From assembly GCA_913057245.1 (NCBI GenBank), contig CAJXNH010000034.1, positions 1 to 38,053 of the forward strand: a DNA stretch of 38,053 nt, written 5' to 3'. The position numbers and the translations under genes are program-made. Below are positions 31,371 through 38,053 of this stretch, piece after piece; the first letter of the stretch is position 1, and the number at the start of each line of letters is the position of its first letter. The DNA is from an uncultured Phaeodactylibacter sp. GTDB taxonomy: Bacteria; Bacteroidota; Bacteroidia; Chitinophagales; Saprospiraceae. Under the pieces are notes generated by a model that saw only the letters and a list, made by a program, of their open reading frames with translations, was not told the origin of the DNA and made no database searches.

Positions 31371-34300
31371 ATGAAAGCGCCTTCTCTAATCTTTCTTCTG
31401 TTTGTTTTCTACTCTTTGGTTTCTCTGATAGCTCCCAAAAACCTATTTGGTCAATGGGAACAGGTTCCTTCTCAGTATCATAAAGTTCGCACCACTGACA
31501 TGCTACTGGCCGGAGAAAAGCTCCTCGTCAGTACAGATGATGGGATATACCAAAGAACGGACAGCACCTGGGTGCAATATGCTCCGGATGAACGGTTGAA
31601 ACATTCCATCATACTAAAAATGGATTATGACACTGCTTCCGGTTACCTGCTTACAGAGGCCTATTTGACAGACACCTTACACGAATCGTTCACCCAATAC
31701 TTCCTAGTCCGAAATGATACTATTATTGACCTCGAATGGCCAGATCAAGATGTTTGGTATAGTAGAGCATGGATAAATCATAGTGTATTATATTTGCTGA
31801 GCGTGGAAGGGACGCTATTCAGAAGCCATGATCTGGGGCAGAGCTGGACTGCTGAGCAAATGGAGGAAGGGTTTGAACACCCTTCTTCGGCAATCAAGTA
31901 TCAAGATCAAATCTTAGTGGGATCAGTAGGAAATTTAGCTATTCTAGCACCTGATACCACCATTTACATAGACGCCCCTCTTCCAGTCCACCGGGTTAAT
32001 CACATCTGGAGAGAAAATGACTTCATTTGGATTTTGCAGAAAAACTTTTTTACAACTGCACTCTATGTTCTTACCGGACTTAACCAATCATGGATTGAGC
32101 AACCAGTTGTCCAGCAGGGAAAAGGGCTATATCGGATAGGCGGGGACATGTATATCCCCAGCGACAGCATGTACTACAGGGCGAATTTCGGCCTTGGGGA
32201 CTGGGAGGCCATTAGCGGCTTTAGGCCTGTGAACCGCCCGCTTAGATTTGATAACGAGCTATTTTCGCTTGGAACCCATGAAATCCTAACGGCCCCTAGT
32301 TTGGCATCCACCTGGACTACTACTCATAAGGGTATTCAAACTGGTGTTTTTTATGGTATCACCAACCACTTTGGGCAAATCGTAGGTACAGGGCAAGACT
32401 TTATCCAAACATTTGGACCTTTTCAGAGCGACTGGGCCCACTCGCCTATTGTGCTGGAAAATCAATTATATTTTGAGAGTTTTGTTGATGTCCACAGCTA
32501 TCAGGAAAACTTGTATAGCCTTGTCAGGCAAGGGATAGGTACATACCCGGCTATAGCAAAGGCCCCAACTTTCGACCAGCCCTGGAGCATCACCGACACT
32601 ACTGAAAGCGGTAATTTATCGCAATTCAAAACCTGGAATGGGTTGCTATTTCTATACAGCGATGAAATCTCCGCCCCTCTGTACAAATTGGATACACTCA
32701 CTCAGCATTGGGAAAACCTCACTGCCGTAGCTGAGGAGCAGACTAGCCACAGATGTTTCTCCTTTGCGTTCGGTGACACTGTCATTTATGGCATGAAGGA
32801 AGACATTTTATCCTCCTCTTTAACCTTTATATATTCTGATGACTATGGGATAAACTGGCAAATCCTGGATCACGGCCCTATGGATCTTCCCCCTTCTACA
32901 GGTATAACCAATATTCAATTTTATGCCATCCACGATACCCTCTACCTTTCTCTTATCACTCATTCGCCTGGTATGGACGGGGAAAAAAATCATTGGCAAC
33001 GTGCAACCGCACCTGATTACGACTTTCATCCCATTCCCCACCCCTTGTCACAGGATAGTATTTACATAGAGCCTGTGAATATATTTATGGCAGATATCGC
33101 AGATCAATACTTTCTCATTAGCAGCTGGGGATTGTTTCAGAAAGACAATGATCACCCCTGGAGATGGCACCCTACTGACGAAGGTTTACCTATCCAAACC
33201 CTACAAAGCGATCTAACAGTAACAGATGACTACCTTTATATCAACTCCTACGGCAACGGTCTCTGGCGCAGACCTCTTGAAGAAATCCAGGGATTAGGAG
33301 CGATTAGTGGCGTGATTTTCTCCGACCTTAATGGAAATGGTGTTCAGGATGAAGGCGAGCAAACACTACCCGGCATTACACTAAAGCTTTCAGAAGGCAC
33401 AGCAGTAGGCCAATCCGAATCAGATGGCAAGTTTAAACTCTATGCCAAATCAGAGGAGCCAGAACAACTCCAGCCTTACAGCGCCCATCCCCTGGCTTCT
33501 TTTGAACCGGAGTATCACCTTGTAGTGCCAGGTACAGATAGCATTTACACTTTTGCGTATGCTGTGCAGGAAAATATAGAGGACGCTGCTGTAGCACTTA
33601 CTGCCCAACCCCCTTCCTACGATGGGGGACCTGCCCGGATACAGCTACAGGCCAGAAACCTGGGCAGTACCACCTTTGATATACCAGTAAAGCTTTTTTT
33701 TGATCCGGCACCCGATTTTCCCGGAGCTTTTCCCGGTGAATTGGAATGGTTTGCAGATACAATAATTTGGAACACTGGTGCAATACCGCCTAATATGTAC
33801 AAAAACCAGGCATTTGATTTAAACCTAAACGCTACTAGCACTGCGGTTCATGCATGGACTGATATTGCGCCTTCCGACCCTACTCCTCGCAATAACGCTG
33901 CAACGGCAACAGCCATCAATACCCCTCCAACAGGTTTGGCCTATCTGGAAGCTCAACCGGGCACCTCCTATCCGAAAGATTCATTACTCACACAGTTTCC
34001 GGTCCGTTATACCTTCTATTTCAACATATCTGATACTTTGGATAGTGACTTTATTCGTTTTTCCGGTCAGATGAGTGGAGGGCTGGATTGGGTCAGCATC
34101 GAGGAGGTCATGAGTAGCCATCCTCTTACTTTTGAGGTGGAGCCGAATGGCAAGTTTCACTGTTGGCTCTCTAATGTCCAAACTATTGGGAGTACTGGTT
34201 TTTTCCAACTAGCTGTTACCCCACTACCCGACTTGGAGATCGGCCAGCAATTCGAACTTACTGCAAATTTGCACCTGGGATATACTCCGGCACAATACGT

Positions 34301-34610
34301 TTTAAATAATACCCACACCGTAACGGATGCCGTGAACACCTCAGAGACTGGTACGCCCGAAGCGCGCCTGATTGCTTTTCCAAACCCCACTTCTGCAATC
34401 CTTCAGTGTTTTGTGGAAGACGCCCTCAGTTCTACCGGTACGCTGCGCCTGATAAGCAGTAACGGACAAACCTTGTTGACACGAAAATTGCAGGGCAGGA
34501 AAAAGCAGATCATGCTTGACCTTTCCAGTTACCCGGAAGGCCTTTATTTCCTTCGCTGGACATCCTCCAAAAACCAACTGCATACCAAAGTCATCCTTTC
34601 AAAGCCCTGA
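31371..34610 (+). CDS. Large secreted T9SS cargo protein with propeller-like and SdrD_B-like domains
   Basis: A 1079-residue secreted protein. The ATG at 31371 begins a signal peptide (MKAPSLIFLLFVFYSLVSL, cleavage near LFGQ); the reading frame is open 150 bases further upstream, but that part includes the palindrome and has no protein features. Residues about 30-640 contain BNR/sortilin-type repeats, such as FRSHDLGQSWT and YSDDYGINWQ, suggesting a beta-propeller. GVIFSDLNGNGVQDEGEQ (about 645-662) opens an SdrD_B-like calcium-binding fold. Beta-rich repeats follow, and the last ~75 residues (FPNPTSAILQ to KVILSKP) are a type-A T9SS sorting domain. Codon use looks more AT-rich than in the flanking core genes. 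Function unknown; a surface adhesin or binding protein is likely. Confidence 0.82.
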   Translation: MKAPSLIFLLFVFYSLVSLIAPKNLFGQWEQVPSQYHKVRTTDMLLAGEKLLVSTDDGIYQRTDSTWVQYAPDERLKHSIILKMDYDTASGYLLTEAYLTDTLHESFTQYFLVRNDTIIDLEWPDQDVWYSRAWINHSVLYLLSVEGTLFRSHDLGQSWTAEQMEEGFEHPSSAIKYQDQILVGSVGNLAILAPDTTIYIDAPLPVHRVNHIWRENDFIWILQKNFFTTALYVLTGLNQSWIEQPVVQQGKGLYRIGGDMYIPSDSMYYRANFGLGDWEAISGFRPVNRPLRFDNELFSLGTHEILTAPSLASTWTTTHKGIQTGVFYGITNHFGQIVGTGQDFIQTFGPFQSDWAHSPIVLENQLYFESFVDVHSYQENLYSLVRQGIGTYPAIAKAPTFDQPWSITDTTESGNLSQFKTWNGLLFLYSDEISAPLYKLDTLTQHWENLTAVAEEQTSHRCFSFAFGDTVIYGMKEDILSSSLTFIYSDDYGINWQILDHGPMDLPPSTGITNIQFYAIHDTLYLSLITHSPGMDGEKNHWQRATAPDYDFHPIPHPLSQDSIYIEPVNIFMADIADQYFLISSWGLFQKDNDHPWRWHPTDEGLPIQTLQSDLTVTDDYLYINSYGNGLWRRPLEEIQGLGAISGVIFSDLNGNGVQDEGEQTLPGITLKLSEGTAVGQSESDGKFKLYAKSEEPEQLQPYSAHPLASFEPEYHLVVPGTDSIYTFAYAVQENIEDAAVALTAQPPSYDGGPARIQLQARNLGSTTFDIPVKLFFDPAPDFPGAFPGELEWFADTIIWNTGAIPPNMYKNQAFDLNLNATSTAVHAWTDIAPSDPTPRNNAATATAINTPPTGLAYLEAQPGTSYPKDSLLTQFPVRYTFYFNISDTLDSDFIRFSGQMSGGLDWVSIEEVMSSHPLTFEVEPNGKFHCWLSNVQTIGSTGFFQLAVTPLPDLEIGQQFELTANLHLGYTPAQYVLNNTHTVTDAVNTSETGTPEARLIAFPNPTSAILQCFVEDALSSTGTLRLISSNGQTLLTRKLQGRKKQIMLDLSSYPEGLYFLRWTSSKNQLHTKVILSKP

Positions 34611-34644
34611 TGCGGTTCTTCTTTCGTTTCGCCAGCAGTACGCC

Positions 34645-34672
34645 AATTTTTTTGCACCAGAATGCAAAAATT
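34645..34672. promoter_or_regulatory. Palindrome upstream of fucP, possible operator
   Basis: AATTTTTTTGCA and TGCAAAAATT are inverted across a 6-base spacer (CCAGAA), 72 bases above the chosen fucP start. The T-run is inside the left arm, so it is not a normal plus-strand terminator. A ROK-family regulator gene lies just downstream of fucP and could bind here; this is only a suggestion. Confidence 0.35.
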
Positions 34673-34743
34673 ATCCTATCATCGCATTACAAACCGCTGT
34701 AATGGCCGGTCATCAAACTAACGAAACGAAAAAACTAGCCTAC

Positions 34744-35967
34744 ATGAAAAAGAATCCGCACTTAATCCCCTTCATACTGGTCACCAGTCTGTTCTTCCTC
34801 TGGGGCCTGGCCAATATCCTCAACTCGGCACTCATTTCGCACTTCCAGCCGGTCTTTGACATCAGCCGGGCGCAGGCGCTGTTGGTAGAGACGGCCTTTT
34901 ACCTGGGCTATTTTACGATTGCGGTGCCTGCCGGGCTGTACATGGAAAAGTACACTTATAAAAAAGGGATCATTTTGGGCCTGCTGCTTTACGCCATAGG
35001 TGCCCTGCTTTTCATACCGGCAGCTAAGATGCTCACTTTTGCCTTCTTCCTGCTGGCGCTATACGTTATTGCCAGCGGGCTGGCTTTTTTGGAAACAGCC
35101 GCCAACCCCTATGTGACCATCCTGGGACCCAAAGAAAACGCCACTCAGCGCCTCAACTTTGCACAGTCTTTTAATGGCGTAGCGCTAGTAGTCGGACCTT
35201 ACCTGGCAGGACTTTTGATCTTCTCCGGCAATGAAGGCGATATGGCCACGCAGGAAGCTAAAGTACAGGCCGCTAATGCCGTGGTTGTGCCTTACGTAGG
35301 CATTGCCATTGCTGTACTCATTGTCGCCTTTCTGATTTGGCGCACCCAAATGCCGGAACCCGACAAGGGCGACAAGCTGAAGTTTGACCCTGCCATTTTC
35401 AAGTTCCGCCACCTCATGCTCGCAGTGCTTGCACAGTTGCTGTACGTGGGTGCACAGGCCGGGCTTTGGGGCATTACCATCGACTTTGTTACAGAAATGA
35501 TGCCGGGCGTGAGCAAGGAAGTAGCCTCCGGAGCGTACCTGGTAGCAGGCACCCTGCTGTTCGTAATTGGCCGGTTCATCGGTACCTTCCTGATGTCGTA
35601 TATCAAGGACAGCACCCTGCTGGGCGTTTACGGATTGATTGCTGCCGGCCTTTGCCTGATGGGTATTATGCTGGGGGGTGCAGCAGCAGTTTACGCTATC
35701 CTTGCAGTCAACTTCTTTATGTCCATTATGTTCCCCACGATTTTTGGACTGGGGGTCCGCGATTTGGGCAAACACACCAAGCTGGGCTCATCCTTTATCA
35801 TAATGGCTATTGTAGGCGGAGCGGTGTTCCCTCCAATTATGGGTATCCTCTCTGAGTCCGTTAACATTCAGGCCAGTTTCTGGATCCCAGTGGTGTCCTT
35901 CTTGTTTGTGGCCTTCTATGGCTTCCGTGGCTACATGCACCCCAAAGGGTTTGTGGCGGCGGAATAA
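34744..35967 (+). CDS. fucP: FucP-family sugar:H+ symporter (MFS)
   Basis: A 407-residue MFS importer with 12 predicted helices. HLIPFILVTSLFFLWGLAN (6-24), AFYLGYFTIAVPAGLYMEKY, the FLETAANPYVTILGP block and AQSFNGVALVVGPYLAG are typical of FucP. The start at 34744 (MKKNPHLIPF) puts a short tail before helix 1; an ATG at 34702 would add 14 residues. Of the two acidic residues important for proton coupling in E. coli FucP, the Glu of LETAANP is kept (Glu117), but the Asp of NNLND is Ser28 (ANILNS). The substrate is probably a monosaccharide such as fucose or a related sugar. A strong hairpin follows the stop, and a ROK regulator is the next gene. Confidence 0.85.
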   Translation: MKKNPHLIPFILVTSLFFLWGLANILNSALISHFQPVFDISRAQALLVETAFYLGYFTIAVPAGLYMEKYTYKKGIILGLLLYAIGALLFIPAAKMLTFAFFLLALYVIASGLAFLETAANPYVTILGPKENATQRLNFAQSFNGVALVVGPYLAGLLIFSGNEGDMATQEAKVQAANAVVVPYVGIAIAVLIVAFLIWRTQMPEPDKGDKLKFDPAIFKFRHLMLAVLAQLLYVGAQAGLWGITIDFVTEMMPGVSKEVASGAYLVAGTLLFVIGRFIGTFLMSYIKDSTLLGVYGLIAAGLCLMGIMLGGAAAVYAILAVNFFMSIMFPTIFGLGVRDLGKHTKLGSSFIIMAIVGGAVFPPIMGILSESVNIQASFWIPVVSFLFVAFYGFRGYMHPKGFVAAE

Positions 35968-35987
35968 CGACTGCCCCTTTTCCAACT

Positions 35988-36028
35988 CAATAGCGCCATC
36001 GGGACCACAGATTCCGGTGGCGCTATTG
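35988..36028 (+). terminator. Terminator-like hairpin after fucP
   Basis: CAATAGCGCCA (35988-35998) and TGGCGCTATTG (36018-36028) form a perfect 11-bp stem, with further CGG/CCG pairing inside. It starts 21 bases after the fucP stop and is followed by TATTTAG rather than a long T-run. It separates fucP from the ROK gene. Confidence 0.7.
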
Positions 36029-36168
36029 TATTTAGAGCTTTGGACAAACGAAATAGGGTCAATGGCTACCCATTACAGCTACAGGCTTACAGCCTTTGTA
36101 GTAAAAATTTTCAAAAAAGGGTAGGAAAAATAAAAAATAACGAAAATAAAACCCTTCTTTTTGATATT

Positions 36169-36199
36169 TTTGAAAAACAAGCTGCGATATTTACCTTTG
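36169..36199 (+). promoter_or_regulatory. Bacteroidota-type promoter for the ROK gene
   Basis: TTTG (36169-36172), a 19-base spacer and TACCTTTG (36192-36199) match the -33/-7 consensus exactly. The leader would be about 130 bases long. The spacing is the same as that of the pyrrole-operon promoter. The rest of the 35968-36337 gap shows no gene. Confidence 0.7.
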
Positions 36200-36337
36200 G
36201 GTTGGTTGAGCCCATAAATACCTGACCCTTCAGGTGCGCAAAATGGAGTGATGAAAGTTGAGGAAGGCGTTCTGTTGCTGAAAATGCTAATCCTTTAACA
36301 CTTCAACTTGCCAATACGATCAAACAGGAACCCTGGT

Positions 36338-37567
36338 ATGAACAAGCTGTTTCCCACGGAGCAATTCAATGATTCGATAAGCGGCGTCGCCTATAAATCA
36401 ATCCACCAAAAAAAACGCCTGCTGGCTTACTTCGCAGAACATGGCCCTTCTGCTATTGGCGATCTTCGCAGGGCCTTGCACCTTTCGGTTCCCAAAGTCA
36501 CGGCCTTGCTCAATGAGCTTATGGACGAGCAGTTTGTCAAAGACTATGGCAAGGACAACTCCACCGGCGGACGCCCGCCTAACCTTTATGGCCTGGCTGC
36601 TGAATCGGCTTATTTTCTTGGGGTCGACGTTCACCGGACTTTCGTGCATATTGCGCTGACCGACTTCCAGAAAAATATCGTGGAAATCAAAGAGCAGGTG
36701 CCGTACACCCTTGCCAATACCCCCGAAAGCCTAAGTGCCCTTTGCCAGCTTATCGAGGGCTTTATCAGTCAGCTTCAAACGCCCCGGGAAAAAATCATGG
36801 GGGCGGGCATCAATCTGACCGGTCGCGTGAATTCCGCAACTGGCTACAGCTACAGCTTCTTCCATTTCCAGGATCAGCCCCTGAGCCAAATCATTGGTGA
36901 TGAAATTGGGATACCGGTTGTAGTGGAAAATGACTCCCGGGCTATGGCTTACGGAGAGTTCGCAGCCGGGGTGGTGGAACGGGAGCGCAATGTGCTTTTC
37001 CTGAACCTGGACTACGGTATCGGCATGGGTATGGTGCTCGACGGACAGCTTTATTACGGCAAATCGGGCTACTCCGGTGAGGCCGGGCACATGCCCGTCT
37101 TTGACAACAACATCATCTGCCAGTGCGGGAAAAAAGGATGCCTGGAGACCGAAGCTTCCGGATGGGCACTGGTGGAACGATTTAAAACCCGTGTCCGCAA
37201 CGGTGCCACCACTCAATTGGTGCAAAATCCCGAACATTTAGAGGACATAAATCTCGAAGCCATTATTCAGGCAGCACAGTCAGATGATGTATTAGCCATC
37301 GAACTTATCGCGGAGATTGGTGAACAACTTGGCCGCGGCATCGCTGCACTGATCAACGTATTTAACCCGGAACTCGTTGTCCTGGGCGGTAGTCTTGCTG
37401 CTACAGGTGAATACATCCGTCTGCCATTGCTTAGTGCGCTTAACAAATACTCTCTTAGCCTGGTGAGTAATGATACCGAACTGAAAGTGTCGGACCTCGG
37501 CAACCGGGCCGGCGTCCTGGGCGCTTGTTTGCTGGTGCAGCATAAATTCCTGTCGACAACCGATTGA
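36338..37567 (+). CDS. ROK-family transcriptional regulator
   Basis: A 409-residue ROK protein with an N-terminal winged helix (about residues 15-75: GDLRRALHLSVPKVTALLNE, then GGRPPNLYGL). The sugar-kinase-like domain follows: GVDVHRTFVHIAL for the phosphate loop, GAGINLTGRVN, VVVENDSRAMAYGE with the substrate Asp, the Gly-rich YGIGMGMVLDG, and the zinc site GHMPV...CQCGKKGCLE. Because the DNA-binding domain is complete, a NagC/Mlc/XylR-type regulator is more likely than a pure kinase. The ATG at 36338 is used; an upstream TTG at 36308 is also in frame. It has its own promoter and lies downstream of fucP, whose sugar may be its inducer. Confidence 0.88.
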   Translation: MNKLFPTEQFNDSISGVAYKSIHQKKRLLAYFAEHGPSAIGDLRRALHLSVPKVTALLNELMDEQFVKDYGKDNSTGGRPPNLYGLAAESAYFLGVDVHRTFVHIALTDFQKNIVEIKEQVPYTLANTPESLSALCQLIEGFISQLQTPREKIMGAGINLTGRVNSATGYSYSFFHFQDQPLSQIIGDEIGIPVVVENDSRAMAYGEFAAGVVERERNVLFLNLDYGIGMGMVLDGQLYYGKSGYSGEAGHMPVFDNNIICQCGKKGCLETEASGWALVERFKTRVRNGATTQLVQNPEHLEDINLEAIIQAAQSDDVLAIELIAEIGEQLGRGIAALINVFNPELVVLGGSLAATGEYIRLPLLSALNKYSLSLVSNDTELKVSDLGNRAGVLGACLLVQHKFLSTTD

Positions 37568-37687
37568 CCCTGCCCGCAACAGTAATCCAGGTCTTCCGGT
37601 ACCGAAAGGGACTGCCCATACAGCAACCCGCTTCAAACAATGATCAAACAGATTACGATGGCTTTTCTCCTCCTGTCCTAATCAAGA

Positions 37688-37716
37688 CGGGCCAACAACA
37701 ATCTGTCATTGGCCCG
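37688..37716. terminator. Hairpin between the convergent ROK and yidC genes
   Basis: CGGGCCAA and TTGGCCCG form an 8-bp stem with a 13-base loop, in the gap between two convergent genes. It is followed by AAGTCTTT on the plus strand and TCTTGATTA on the minus strand, so it could serve both. Neither T-run is strong. Confidence 0.5.
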
Positions 37717-37750
37717 CCAAGTCTTTAGTAGGAAGATTCAATAACCAGGG

Positions 37751-38053
37751 TTACTTCTTCCGCTTTTTCTTCTGCTGCTCCTGAATGGCCTGCTGCTCCT
37801 TGAGGGCCTTTTCCAGTCGCTGCTGAAAGCCTTTTTTCTTCTTAGGCTTCTGTTTGTAGGCTTCCAGTTCCCGGTTGATCTTCTCATTGTCAATGATGTA
37901 ATTCTTGGTGACAATGGTCTGCGTAATGTTGATCAGGTTACTGAACAGCAGGTAGCAGGTAAGCCCCGCAGCAAAGCTATTAAAGAAGCCCATAAACATG
38001 ATCGGCATGATGTACTGCATGTACTTCATCGCCGGGTTGGCGCCCATGTCCAT
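37751..38053 (-). CDS. yidC: Membrane protein insertase YidC, C-terminal end (partial)
   Basis: The last 100 residues of YidC/Oxa1, which inserts and folds inner-membrane proteins. PAMKYMQYIMPIMFMGFFNS is the conserved start of the penultimate helix, then FAAGLTCYLLFSNLINITQT holds the last helix and the usual tail start. The end is strongly basic (KQKPKKKKGF to KKKRKK), which is common and thought to aid ribosome binding. The in-frame Met at the edge is internal; YidC of this phylum is normally about 600 residues and begins beyond the window. Confidence 0.93.
   Translation of the reverse strand: MDMGANPAMKYMQYIMPIMFMGFFNSFAAGLTCYLLFSNLINITQTIVTKNYIIDNEKINRELEAYKQKPKKKKGFQQRLEKALKEQQAIQEQQKKKRKK

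Noticed and set aside
36338..37567. Pure glucokinase (ROK sugar kinase)
   Set aside because: A full N-terminal winged-helix domain with GGRPPNLYGL is present, which fits a ROK-type regulator; kinase activity is not excluded.
37751..38053. A complete small 100-residue membrane protein beginning at the window edge
   Set aside because: The sequence is the conserved C-terminal end of YidC, and the Met at the edge is internal.
1..38053. tRNA, rRNA, CRISPR arrays or intact insertion sequences
   Set aside because: No cloverleaf with a T-loop signature, no regularly spaced repeats and no transposase or integrase reading frame were seen on either strand.

Overview
The window looks like a chromosome segment of a Bacteroidota bacterium, most likely from the Saprospiria (Lewinella/Phaeodactylibacter-like). 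Evidence: secreted proteins end in type IX secretion (T9SS) sorting domains, promoters fit the Bacteroidota pattern TTTG-N19..22-TAnnTTTG, Shine-Dalgarno sites are essentially absent, and the gene set (cytophagalysin-type M43 protease, FucP, SSS symporter, DUF6438) is typical. The genus is inference.

Left flank (1-10046), mostly housekeeping and envelope genes: an OmpA-type lipoprotein, an M43 metalloprotease, a DUF6438 lipoprotein, a GT2 glycosyltransferase, a secreted amylase-like protein that has lost its catalytic residues, the rimM/mnmA operon, and a sodium:solute symporter whose upstream region carries a strong minus-strand terminator hairpin. The 810-base gap after the symporter holds a frameshifted remnant of a ThuA-domain gene and a textbook Bacteroidota promoter.

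Centre (10760-16250): a compact operon that can be read as a pyrrole-2-carboxylate module. It encodes a carrier protein, an adenylation enzyme whose ten specificity residues read DLFYLALVCK (the L-proline code of PltF/RedM-type ligases), an acyl-CoA-dehydrogenase-like prolyl-carrier oxidase, a flavin-dependent halogenase with WxWxIP and Fx.Px.Sx.G motifs, a SAM methyltransferase and a small lipoprotein, closed by an intrinsic terminator. No polyketide synthase, thioesterase or other release enzyme is present. The next gene encodes an MBOAT acyltransferase fused to an SGNH domain. Adenylation enzyme, carrier, MBOAT and SGNH are the same four parts as the Dlt system (DltA, C, B, D). I therefore propose that a (halo)pyrrole acyl group is passed from the carrier to a cell-surface glycan.

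Glycan island (16296-31238): the MBOAT-SGNH fusion, a large polytopic GT-C-like protein, a sulfotransferase-GT4 fusion, two paralogous GT-B glycosyltransferases, four stand-alone sulfotransferases and a Wzm/Wzt-like ABC exporter. Together they suggest synthesis, sulfation, acylation and export of a sulfated surface polysaccharide or glycolipid.

Right flank (31371-38053): a 1079-residue T9SS cargo protein preceded by a perfect 19-bp palindrome, a FucP-family sugar transporter, a ROK-family regulator/kinase with its own promoter, and the C-terminal end of yidC running off the window. I saw no tRNA, rRNA, CRISPR array or intact insertion sequence.
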